From the NCBI GenBank assembly GCA_944336815.1, contig CALVLG010000006.1:1-20406 (forward strand): a stretch of DNA of 20,406 nucleotides, in the 5' to 3' direction. A program made the translations under genes and the position numbers. Origin of the DNA: an uncultured Bacilli bacterium (GTDB lineage Bacteria > Bacillota_I > Bacilli_A > RF39 > UBA660). Position 1 is the stretch's first letter. Each line of letters starts with the position of its first letter. Of this stretch, positions 1 to 6,166 are shown piece by piece. The notes under the pieces are model-generated. The model was given only the letters and a program-made list of their open reading frames with translations. It searched no databases and was not told the DNA's origin.

Positions 1-19
1 ATAACTTATGACTTCTTTT

Positions 20-448
20 TTAATAATAGGCTTTGCTCTCTCGTTCTAAATCTCTTTTTTTAATACTTTCACGTTTATCATAAAGTTTCTTGCCTTTACC
101 AATCCCGATTAAGAGTTTAGCTTTATCTTTTTTTAAATACATTTTTAAGGGAATGATACTTATACCTTCTTGTTCTTTGGCTTCTTTTAATCTTTTAATT
201 TCTGTTTTATGTAATAAAAGTTTTCTTGTTCTTCGTTCATCATGATTAAAGATATTGCCTTCATCATATTTGGCAATATAAATGTTAAGAACAAACGCCT
301 CATTATTTTTGATTGTTACAAAACTATCTTTTAAATCAACTGAGCCCTTACGAACGCTTTTAATTTCAGTGCCGACTAGAACGATACCGGCTTCTAATTC
401 TTTTGTTATTTCGTAATCAAAGTAGGCTTTTTTATTTTTTATTTCCAT
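20..448 (-). CDS. smpB: SsrA-binding protein SmpB
   Basis: SmpB binds tmRNA and delivers it to stalled ribosomes for trans-translation in the cytoplasm. The 142-residue product shows the family blocks in order: NKKAYFDYEI (5-14), GTEIKS (26-31), the basic stretch RRTRKLLLHK (72-81) and GKGKKLYDKR (117-126), the last preceding the C-terminal tail that enters the ribosomal A site and mRNA channel. The tail is shorter than in Bacillus subtilis SmpB and ends in two tyrosines, but the stop is clean. I chose the ATG at 446-448 because GGAGG (complement of 455-459) sits 6-7 bases upstream and the protein then begins at the conserved NKKA region; a longer in-frame start at 469 would place the RBS inside the gene. 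The first 17 bases overlap the 3' end of rnr, so the two are probably co-transcribed and translationally coupled. The secG-rnr-smpB order is common in Bacillota. Confidence 0.97.
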   Translation of the reverse strand: MEIKNKKAYFDYEITKELEAGIVLVGTEIKSVRKGSVDLKDSFVTIKNNEAFVLNIYIAKYDEGNIFNHDERRTRKLLLHKTEIKRLKEAKEQEGISIIPLKMYLKKDKAKLLIGIGKGKKLYDKRESIKKRDLERESKAYY

Positions 449-2543
449 TGGTGTCCTCCACAACCTCAAAATCTATTAAAGCCGTTTCTTTACTGGCATT
501 AATACATCTTACAGTTATTTTATCACCAATTCGGTAAAATTTCTTGGTTCTTTTACCGATTAAAGATAAAAGTTCTGGAACATACTCATAGTAATCGCCT
601 TTTAAGTTATTAACATGAACAAGGCCTTCAATTAAATTAGGAAGTTCAACATAAAAACCATAGTTTGTTACACTGTTAATAATGCCTTCATAAATATCGC
701 CAATGTGATTTTCCATATATTCAGCCATTTTCATATCGGCAACGTCTCTTTCAGCTTGTTGAGCAGCAACTTCCCGTTCAGAAGAGTGTTCTGCAACGGT
801 AACTAAATTAGTATTTAAGTAATCGATTGTTTGCATTGAAAAGTCTTTATCAATTAAATATTTTTTTAATAAACGATGAACAGTTAAATCTGGAAATCTT
901 CTAATTGGACTAGTAAAATGTGTATACGCTTTGGAAGCTAAGCCAAAGTGACCCGTATTTTCTTTACGGTACTCGGCTTTTTTCATGCTTCTTAAAAGCA
1001 TAGAAGATAAAATTTTGAATTCTGGTTTATCATCCAATTCACTAAGAATTTTTTGCATTGTTTTAGGTGTTAAATCAACAATTCTGGTTTGCAGTTTATA
1101 ACCTAATATTTTTAATAAGTTGACAAAATCATCTATTTTTTCACGATTTGGTTCCCCGTGAACACGATAGATAAATGGTAAATCCATATTATAAATATGG
1201 GCAGCAACAGTTTCATTCGCGGCGATCATAAAATCTTCGATTAACTTTTCGCCATCTTCTCTTTCGACTTTAATAACGTCGATGGCTTGACCATTTTCAT
1301 CTTGAACGATTTCTGGTTCATCTAAATTAAAATCGATGTAGCCACGATCCATTTTTTCTTTTCTTAAAATATGAGCTAGTTCATTCATATCTTTTAAAGT
1401 ATTGACAAATTCTTCATAACCAGGGGCGATAATATCACGCATTAAAATATCATTCACTTTACTATAGGTCATTTTTTTAGAGCTTTTAATATAGGATGGG
1501 AATATATCATAATCAATTACTTTGCCCCGCTGATCTATTTTCATAACACATGACATTGTTAAACGAATAACGCCTTCGTTTAAAGAACAAATACCATTAG
1601 ATAGTTGGTGTGGAAGCATTGGAATAACAGTGTCAGCAAGATAGTTTGATGTTCCTCTTTCGTAGGCTGCATCACCAAGAGCCGTATTTTCTTTGACATA
1701 ATTAGAGACATCAGCAATATGAACACCTAAAGTATAAGTATCTTTATCTTTAGTTAGGCTTATCGCATCATCTATATCTTTGGTATGATCACCATCAATC
1801 GTAAATATTTGCCAACTAGTTAAATCACGACGATCTAGTAATTCGGTTTCTTTTACTTCTTCAGGAATTTCTTTTAATTCTTCTTCGACTTCTAAACCAA
1901 AATCAGGATTTATATCATATTTATAAGCGATAGTTAAAATATCCATGCCGGGATCGTCTTTATGGCCAATTATTTTTTCAATTTTACCTAAGTATCTATT
2001 TTTACCCAATTCTTTAATTAATTTTATCCATACTTTATGACCAGGAACACATTTTTTTAAACTGTCTTTATCAAATTTAATATCTAGGTCAATCTTTTCA
2101 TCATCTAATTTAACTTCTAAACCTTTTTTGCCTTCAACAACTTCACCAACAAGATTTTTAATGTCTCTTTTAATGACCCTAATAATATGGCCTTCGGGTT
2201 TCATTCCTTTTTTGATAATTTCAGCTAAAACAACATCACCTTCAATTGCCCCATTCATGTTTTCTTTGCCAATGTATAAATCATCTTCTTTATTTAAAAT
2301 GACAAAGCCAAAACCTTTTTTATTAGCTGAAAACTTACCGATTTTTAAATTAGGACAATTTTTTAATAAAATATATTTATCTTTCTTAGTTTTAAAAACG
2401 ATATACTCTTTCACTAATTCATCTAAAGTATCGGATAAATCTTTTAATTCTTCGGCCGTTGTGAGGCCTAATAAATCATTTAAAGAAATTAAGTCTTTAG
2501 CTTCATGAATATCTTGTAAAAGTTCTAATACTTGTTCTTTCAT
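432..2543 (-). CDS. rnr: Ribonuclease R (RNB-family 3'-5' exoribonuclease)
   Basis: RNase R degrades structured RNA processively from the 3' end and works with tmRNA/SmpB in clearing defective mRNAs. The 703-residue protein has an N-terminal helix-turn-helix-like region (about 1-60), cold-shock domains (about 65-220), the RNB catalytic domain (about 235-570) and a C-terminal S1 domain (about 615-697, GDIYEG...GFYVEL...EGLVHV). The Mg-binding acidic cluster is intact: D250, D256, D258 and D259 in TIDGDHTKDIDDA, followed by GVHIADVSNYV (273-283). This length is a little shorter than B. subtilis RNase R, and the lysine-rich C-terminal tail is almost absent. The RBS is weak (an AGGTTG-like stretch about 8 bases before the ATG). 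A terminator after secG and a promoter at 2568-2597 imply its own transcript shared with smpB. Confidence 0.97.
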   Translation of the reverse strand: MKEQVLELLQDIHEAKDLISLNDLLGLTTAEELKDLSDTLDELVKEYIVFKTKKDKYILLKNCPNLKIGKFSANKKGFGFVILNKEDDLYIGKENMNGAIEGDVVLAEIIKKGMKPEGHIIRVIKRDIKNLVGEVVEGKKGLEVKLDDEKIDLDIKFDKDSLKKCVPGHKVWIKLIKELGKNRYLGKIEKIIGHKDDPGMDILTIAYKYDINPDFGLEVEEELKEIPEEVKETELLDRRDLTSWQIFTIDGDHTKDIDDAISLTKDKDTYTLGVHIADVSNYVKENTALGDAAYERGTSNYLADTVIPMLPHQLSNGICSLNEGVIRLTMSCVMKIDQRGKVIDYDIFPSYIKSSKKMTYSKVNDILMRDIIAPGYEEFVNTLKDMNELAHILRKEKMDRGYIDFNLDEPEIVQDENGQAIDVIKVEREDGEKLIEDFMIAANETVAAHIYNMDLPFIYRVHGEPNREKIDDFVNLLKILGYKLQTRIVDLTPKTMQKILSELDDKPEFKILSSMLLRSMKKAEYRKENTGHFGLASKAYTHFTSPIRRFPDLTVHRLLKKYLIDKDFSMQTIDYLNTNLVTVAEHSSEREVAAQQAERDVADMKMAEYMENHIGDIYEGIINSVTNYGFYVELPNLIEGLVHVNNLKGDYYEYVPELLSLIGKRTKKFYRIGDKITVRCINASKETALIDFEVVEDTNGNKK

Positions 2544-2567
2544 CTTTTATCAACCTACTCTATTCTT

Positions 2568-2597
2568 ATTATAAACGTTTTTCTTTAAAAGTTACAA
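2568..2597 (-). promoter_or_regulatory. Promoter of rnr-smpB
   Basis: On the minus strand, TTGTAA (2592-2597) and TATAAT (2568-2573) are separated by 18 bases. The predicted start near 2561 gives a leader of under 20 nt to the rnr ATG at 2543. It lies just after the secG terminator, which makes an independent promoter plausible. Confidence 0.65.
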
Positions 2598-2620
2598 GCA
2601 AAGGTTTCTTACTTTACAGC

Positions 2621-2645
2621 AAAAGAAAAGTAGCATTGCTGCTAC
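2621..2645 (-). terminator. Intrinsic terminator of secG
   Basis: A perfect 6-bp stem, GTAGCA/TGCTAC with a GCAA loop, is followed on the minus strand by TTTTCTTTT. The secG stop codon TAG lies inside the first arm, so termination is set directly at the end of the gene. Confidence 0.75.
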
Positions 2646-2869
2646 ATTAAAAATAAGACTAAAGATATAATTATAAATACAGCGCCTAGAAAAGCGGTTA
2701 ATCTAGTAATAAAAAGTTCCATACCTCTTTCTTTTACAACGCCAAATAGTCTTTCGTTCCCGCCTGTAATAATTTGCCCAGCATCACTGGCTTTATTTCC
2801 TTGTAATAAAACAAGGACAATTAATAATACAGATATAATTAATAAAATTGTTTCTAATATTTCTGTCAT
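2642..2869 (-). CDS. secG: Preprotein translocase subunit SecG
   Basis: SecG is the small accessory subunit of the SecYEG channel in the cytoplasmic membrane. The 75-residue product has the family layout: a first transmembrane helix (about 4-23) ending in VLLQGNKASDAG, a cytosolic loop with FGVVKERG in place of the usual FG-rich segment, and a second transmembrane helix (about 52-74). The start is the ATG at 2867-2869 because GGAGG lies 8 bases upstream; an in-frame TTG at 2884 is upstream of that RBS and gives a five-residue extension without support. A short hairpin follows thyA, and weak promoter-like boxes lie in the 63-base gap upstream, so transcription could begin there or read through from thyA. 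Confidence 0.93.
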   Translation of the reverse strand: MTEILETILLIISVLLIVLVLLQGNKASDAGQIITGGNERLFGVVKERGMELFITRLTAFLGAVFIIISLVLFLM

Positions 2870-2932
2870 CTTATATGCCTCCAATTCGTTATTAATTTAT
2901 CATAAAGTTGCTAAAATAGCAAGGAAATATCT

Positions 2933-3793
2933 TTAAATTCCTAAATCAAACTGTAATTGAGGATTTTTTTCCCGGACTAATTTTAATGGATAGTCTTTAA
3001 AAGTTACATCTTCCGGAGTCATATCATAAAAGTTTTTCTTTTCAGGATTTAAGATAATAGTTGGATCACATTTAATTGGCTCGCGATTATACATAATATT
3101 GGCTTGTTCTAAATGGCGATCATAAATTTGAACATTCGCTGCGAACCAAGTAAATCGGCCTGGAGTATAGCCACAGTGTCTAGCAACCATGTAAAGTAAA
3201 GTTAAGTATTGAACTTGGTTAATACAACCAGCTGTTAGAAAGTCGCTTGAACGTTGAAATAAGCACATATCTAAATAATCTATCCCGTCTTTACCGTGTC
3301 TAACATTCCAAACGGTTTGATAAGCACAAGGCTTTAACCCATGCGGTTCTTTAAAATCTTCAACTTGCCACATATTAATAATATGACGACGACCATCTGG
3401 ATCTTTTTTTATATCTTCAAGTAAATCTTTCATTAAATGATGACGTTTTACTGTTTCGCCATAGCTAGCACCAATAGTACGATTACCAATGTCCCAATCA
3501 TCCCACCATGTAACGCCATACTTATCTTTTAATAGGTCTAAATCATTTGATTCGTCTTGATATATCCATAACATTTCACCGATTGCTTTTTTGGTTACAA
3601 TTGGTCTTAATGTTATTAATGGACTTTCCCCTTTAGTCAAATCATAAGTCATCATAACGTGATTCACACTTAAAGTATGAGCCGGTGTTCCATCGCTGTA
3701 TTTAGGCCGCGGATTTTTATCTAGTGTCCCATCTTCTAATATTCTTTTAATTAATTGTTTGGTGTACATATCACCTTTTGTTCCTTGTTCCAT
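2933..3793 (-). CDS. thyA: Thymidylate synthase ThyA (B. subtilis ThyA / phage phi3T-like type)
   Basis: ThyA methylates dUMP to dTMP with methylene-tetrahydrofolate, releasing dihydrofolate. The 286-residue protein keeps the main catalytic features: nucleophile Cys156 in LKPCAYQT, the phosphate-binding arginine pair in DGRRHI (133-138), QRSSD (180-184), Asn192 at the pyrimidine-reading position, and a C-terminal isoleucine. It differs from the E. coli type: CH after the nucleophile is CA (CV in B. subtilis ThyA), the LPFN segment is AGCIN, and the ribose-contacting HxY motif reads QIY (222-224), so His becomes Gln. The TVWNVRHGK block resembles the B. subtilis ThyA/phage phi3T branch. GGGAGG sits 7 bases before the ATG. 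It is divergent from folA with about 100 bases between them, an arrangement that pairs the producer and recycler of dihydrofolate. Confidence 0.93.
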   Translation of the reverse strand: MEQGTKGDMYTKQLIKRILEDGTLDKNPRPKYSDGTPAHTLSVNHVMMTYDLTKGESPLITLRPIVTKKAIGEMLWIYQDESNDLDLLKDKYGVTWWDDWDIGNRTIGASYGETVKRHHLMKDLLEDIKKDPDGRRHIINMWQVEDFKEPHGLKPCAYQTVWNVRHGKDGIDYLDMCLFQRSSDFLTAGCINQVQYLTLLYMVARHCGYTPGRFTWFAANVQIYDRHLEQANIMYNREPIKCDPTIILNPEKKNFYDMTPEDVTFKDYPLKLVREKNPQLQFDLGI

Positions 3794-3850
3794 TTTTTAA
3801 CCTCCCATTATAAGTTTATCATGAATTTATTTATTTTAGCAAATTTATAT

Positions 3851-3879
3851 TTGACTTTAAGAACACTTTTTTGTAAATT
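3851..3879 (+). promoter_or_regulatory. Promoter of folA
   Basis: TTGACT (3851-3856), a 17-base spacer and TAAATT (3874-3879) lie directly before folA. The predicted start is near 3886, leaving a leader of roughly ten bases to the ATG at 3896. Confidence 0.6.
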
Positions 3880-3895
3880 TAAGATGGTGATAGAG

Positions 3896-4375
3896 ATGGC
3901 AAACTTTAAAATAATTGCAGCAATTGGTCAAAATGGAGAACTTGGCCGAAATAATCAATTACTTTGGCACTTAAAGCAAGACTTACTTTTTTTTAAAGAA
4001 CAAACAATGAATAAAAAGATTGTAATGGGCTATAAAACATATTTGTCATTACCTAAATATTTACCTAATCGTGATCATTATGTTTTGACTTCACACAAGA
4101 TAGAGGATAAACGCATTCATACCTTTAATAATTATGAAAAACTATACGCTTATCTAAATACTTTTGATGAGGATATTTTTATTATCGGCGGGGCATCTAT
4201 TTATCGTTTGTTTTTACCTTATTGTCAAGAAATTTTATTAACAGAAATAAACGATAGTAAAACAGCTGATTGTTTCTTTCCGGATTTTGATAAAACTAAC
4301 TATGAAAAAACGTTAATAGGAAGTTATACAGAAGAAAAAACAACTTATCAACATGTTCGCTATTTAAAAAAATAA
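3896..4375 (+). CDS. folA: Dihydrofolate reductase
   Basis: DHFR reduces dihydrofolate to tetrahydrofolate with NADPH, closing the cycle opened by ThyA. The 159-residue product has the usual length and motifs: AAIGQNGELG (8-17), LLWHLKQDL with Trp24 and the substrate-binding acid Asp29, MGYKTYLSLP (44-53, NADPH-binding loop), LPNRDHYVLT (56-65), IIGGASIY (96-103) and LLTEI (114-118). I chose the ATG at 3896 because it gives the standard N-terminus and has GGTGAT just upstream; the ATG at 3884 would add four residues, and starts further upstream would run back through the promoter into thyA. It is the only plus-strand gene in the first 6 kb. Its stop codon lies within the shared terminator with engB. 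Confidence 0.94.
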   Translation: MANFKIIAAIGQNGELGRNNQLLWHLKQDLLFFKEQTMNKKIVMGYKTYLSLPKYLPNRDHYVLTSHKIEDKRIHTFNNYEKLYAYLNTFDEDIFIIGGASIYRLFLPYCQEILLTEINDSKTADCFFPDFDKTNYEKTLIGSYTEEKTTYQHVRYLKK

Positions 4376-4403
4376 TAATCTTTTTACGGATTATTATTTT
4401 TTT
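4366..4403. terminator. Bidirectional terminator between folA and engB
   Basis: A 10-bp perfect stem (4371-4380 with 4389-4398, AATAATAATC/GATTATTATT) has an 8-base loop, a T run on the 3' side and an A run on the 5' side, so it can end transcripts from both directions. The folA stop (4373-4375) and the engB stop (4394-4396) each lie in one arm. Confidence 0.8.
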
Positions 4404-4978
4404 AAGCATGTATCTATAATTTTATAAACTTCTTCGCGACCTTTTTTGGTTGTTGATGAGAAGCGAATAAAGTCTTCATCTTTTATTTTTAAAGCATCTT
4501 TAATAATTTTATCCTGTTTAGAACGGCTTGAAGTACCAACTTTATCATATTTTGTCGCGATGATTGTAATAGGAATGTTGTAGTACTTTAAAAAGTTATA
4601 CATCATAATATCATCTTCAGTTGGTTTGTGACGGTAGTCAATTAACATGAAAACTTGGGCTAGATTTTGGCGTTTTTTTAAGTATTCTTCAATCATTAAG
4701 CCTATTTTTCGATCGCTTTCTTTAGATAATTTAGTATAACCATAACCAGGAACATCAACCAAATAAAATAACTCGTTTACTAAATAAAAATTTAGAGTTT
4801 GTGTTTTTCCTGGTTTACTAGATGTGCGTGCAAAATTCTTTCGGGCGATTAAGGCATTAATAAAACTTGATTTACCAACATTACTTCTACCGACAAGCAA
4901 AAATTCGGCCAAGTTATTTTCTGGATATTGGCTTTCTCTTACAGCAATGGCTTTTAACTCAACTGTTTCTATTTTCAT
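4394..4978 (-). CDS. engB: Ribosome-assembly GTPase EngB/YsxC
   Basis: YsxC/EngB is an essential TRAFAC GTPase for late 50S subunit assembly. The 194-residue product shows all G motifs: G1 GRSNVGKSS (30-38), G2 with Thr59 in PGKTQTLNFY, G3 DVPG (75-78), G4 TKYD (142-145) and G5 FSSTTKKG near the C-terminus. The ATG at 4976-4978 follows AGGTGA with about 4-5 bases spacing. An in-frame GTG at 4987 falls within that RBS and is rejected. The RBS is one arm of a small TCACC/GGTGA hairpin, which could modulate initiation. It has its own promoter and ends in the terminator shared with folA, so it looks monocistronic. Confidence 0.96.
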   Translation of the reverse strand: MKIETVELKAIAVRESQYPENNLAEFLLVGRSNVGKSSFINALIARKNFARTSSKPGKTQTLNFYLVNELFYLVDVPGYGYTKLSKESDRKIGLMIEEYLKKRQNLAQVFMLIDYRHKPTEDDIMMYNFLKYYNIPITIIATKYDKVGTSSRSKQDKIIKDALKIKDEDFIRFSSTTKKGREEVYKIIDTCLKK

Positions 4979-4998
4979 TTTTCTCACCTATTGGTGAT

Positions 4999-5027
4999 AT
5001 TATATGATAAAATCTTTCTTTTTGCAA
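4999..5027 (-). promoter_or_regulatory. Promoter of engB
   Basis: On the minus strand, TTGCAA (5022-5027), a 17-base spacer and a perfect TATAAT (4999-5004) precede engB. Transcription would begin near 4992, at the edge of the RBS hairpin. Confidence 0.7.
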
Positions 5028-5031
5028 ATTA

Positions 5032-5059
5032 TAAAAAAAGAAAGATGTTGGTCTTTCTT
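5032..5059 (-). terminator. Intrinsic terminator after the DUF308 gene
   Basis: The minus strand reads a perfect 8-bp stem AAGAAAGA/TCTTTCTT around a 6-base loop and then a T run. The gene's TAA stop overlaps the first arm. Confidence 0.8.
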
Positions 5060-5705
5060 ATAAATTTTCTAAAAAATCAATTGCTCTATTCTTAGTTAAA
5101 ATAGCATTCATACTATTTACGATACCGACTAAAATAAGGAATGAGCCCGCAACTTGTGTAATAGCTAAGTTGCTAAATGGATTTACAAAAATCAAAATGC
5201 TAATAAATATTTCTAAAATAGCTGAAACAAATAATAAAATCCAACTTTTTTCCTCTATTTTTTTTAATCTTAAAGATAAGTCAATTTTATTAAGGGAAAT
5301 GTAGATAACCCATATTCCTAAAAATAAAGTAATTGCTTGGCTAAAGGCAAATGGGTTTATTAAAGTTAAGATACCTAATAAAATGGCTAGTACCCCATAT
5401 ATTAAATGGTACCGAAAGATAGGTATTTCCATTCTTTTTAAATAAGCATATATATTTAAAGCGCCTAATAAAACTATTAAAAGGCCAAAGAAAACACTTA
5501 ATACCGTTACACTTATATCTGGCCAAAGTAAAAAGATGGTTCCTAATAAAACTATTACACAAGAGATACCTATTTCTATCCACATAATTTTATGAAATAA
5601 ACGATCAATATTTGTTAGTAGTCTTTTTGTTCGACGGCGAAAAAAGCGACTTAAAAATTCACTAGCGTGTTCTTTTCGCCTTCCTTTTTCTTCTTCATTA
5701 TACAT
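5058..5705 (-). CDS. DUF308/HdeD-like six-helix membrane protein
   Basis: The biochemical function is unknown; HdeD in enterobacteria is linked to acid resistance. The 215-residue product has a basic, charged N-terminus (1-40) followed by six predicted transmembrane helices (about 41-61, 66-88, 99-117, 123-141, 155-175, 180-203). These form three helix-hairpin repeats, each carrying a proline motif between its two helices (WPD at 61-63, NPF at 117-119, NPF at 175-177), the hallmark of DUF308. I chose the ATG at 5703-5705 because GGAG lies about 8 bases upstream. The ATG at 5738 overlaps the -10 box TATAATG and cannot be translated from that promoter. The gene lies directly downstream of the structured RNA at 5756-6042, so it could be that RNA's regulatory target, though a terminator separates them. 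Confidence 0.85.
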   Translation of the reverse strand: MYNEEEKGRRKEHASEFLSRFFRRRTKRLLTNIDRLFHKIMWIEIGISCVIVLLGTIFLLWPDISVTVLSVFFGLLIVLLGALNIYAYLKRMEIPIFRYHLIYGVLAILLGILTLINPFAFSQAITLFLGIWVIYISLNKIDLSLRLKKIEEKSWILLFVSAILEIFISILIFVNPFSNLAITQVAGSFLILVGIVNSMNAILTKNRAIDFLENL

Positions 5706-5736
5706 TGTTACCACTCCAATTTCTTTTTCTGTTAAC

Positions 5737-5765
5737 ATTATAACAATTTAGGCATAAAAAAACAA
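5737..5765 (-). promoter_or_regulatory. Candidate promoter of the DUF308 gene
   Basis: TTGTTT (5760-5765), a 17-base spacer and TATAAT (5737-5742) lie on the minus strand. The -35 box overlaps the T run of the upstream RNA's terminator, so the match may be partly accidental. Confidence 0.5.
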
Positions 5766-5786
5766 GCTGCCTGTCAAAACAACCTG
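5756..5786 (-). terminator. Intrinsic terminator of the minus-strand structured RNA
   Basis: The minus strand reads CAGGTTG (5786-5780), a 10-base loop, CAGCTTG (5769-5763) and seven T. The seven-pair stem includes two G-U wobbles that become A-C mismatches on the plus strand, so the signal is directional. Confidence 0.7.
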
Positions 5787-6042
5787 TTTCTTAGTGGTTA
5801 ATGAAGTATAACTCATATTGACAGATACAAGCCATCACTTCTTATCAAGATCCACATTGCATGCAACACTTAATAGCCTGATAAATGATAGCGAATGACT
5901 GTAACCGCTCCACGCAGTTAAACGTCATTCTAAACGTGAGTACTCTGACTCACTAAAGAACAGATTTACCAAAAATGTAACTTAATACATTCTTTGTGTA
6001 GCGAGACTGTTCTTTATTTTTTTTACTATCTCTATTAAGTGT
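5756..6042 (-). ncRNA. Unassigned structured RNA, about 287 nt
   Basis: This stretch has no convincing protein gene but folds well as a minus-strand RNA. P1: the 5' end (6042-6032) pairs perfectly over 11 bp with 5876-5866, plus a G-U pair at 6043/5865, and continues after an internal loop as 6030-6026 with 5891-5887. Inside P1 are P2 (6016-6007 with 5963-5954, 10 bp) enclosing P3 (5991-5986 with 5979-5974), hairpin P4 (5953-5948 with 5941-5936) and hairpin P5 (5929-5924 with 5899-5894, then a 7-bp inner stem). Wobble pairs in P1, P3, P5 and the terminator are A-C mismatches on the plus strand, which fixes the orientation. A promoter ends at 6047 and a terminator at 5756. I see no RNase P, tmRNA, SRP RNA or T-box signature. 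It is either a stand-alone ncRNA or a leader of the DUF308 gene. Confidence 0.7.
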
Positions 6043-6046
6043 CTTA

Positions 6047-6075
6047 ATGATACCACCAATTTTTTATAAAATCAA
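6047..6075 (-). promoter_or_regulatory. Promoter of the structured RNA, with A-tract upstream region
   Basis: On the minus strand, TTGATT (6070-6075), a 17-base spacer and TATCAT (6047-6052) predict a start at 6040-6042, exactly where helix P1 of the RNA begins. Upstream (6079-6123) are five A-tracts of 5-7 bases at roughly helical spacing, resembling an UP element or intrinsic bend. Confidence 0.65.
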
Positions 6076-6112
6076 CTATTTTTTGACAATTTTTTTAATT
6101 TTTTTGTTTTTA

Positions 6113-6140
6113 TTGCTTTTTTTCATGTTTGTGCTATAAT
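6113..6140 (+). promoter_or_regulatory. Promoter of femX-gmk
   Basis: TTGCTT (6113-6118), a 16-base spacer and TATAAT (6135-6140) preceded by TGC form an extended -10 promoter. The start near 6147 gives a leader of about 20 nt to the ATG at 6167. Confidence 0.7.
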
Positions 6141-6166
6141 AAATGCCATCAAAAAGGGGTGATTTT

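Noticed and set aside
2128..2508. Plus-strand open frame of 126 codons opposite rnr
   Set aside because: It is antisense to the conserved cold-shock region of RNase R, has no RBS and no recognisable protein features.
2908..2922. TTGCTA/TAGCAA hairpin after thyA as a terminator
   Set aside because: It is only 6 AT-rich base pairs with no T run on the minus strand; the same bases may form part of a weak secG promoter.
5838..5852. CTTATCAAGA on the plus strand, resembling the start of a SAM-I riboswitch
   Set aside because: The rest of the SAM-I core (GGTGGAGGGA, ATGAAACCC, GGCAACC) is absent, and strand-specific wobble pairs favour the minus strand.
5954..6024. Plus-strand reading of the 10-bp stem followed by a T run as a terminator before femX
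   Set aside because: The loop is over 40 bases and there is no upstream plus-strand gene or good promoter; the stem is better explained as helix P2 of the minus-strand RNA.
5706..6166. RNase P RNA, tmRNA, 6S RNA or SRP RNA in the long intergenic region
   Set aside because: None of the conserved cores (GAGGAAAGTCC and ACAGAAA, tRNA-like ends with a tag frame, a single long hairpin with a central bubble, or the GGAAG S-domain loop) is present.
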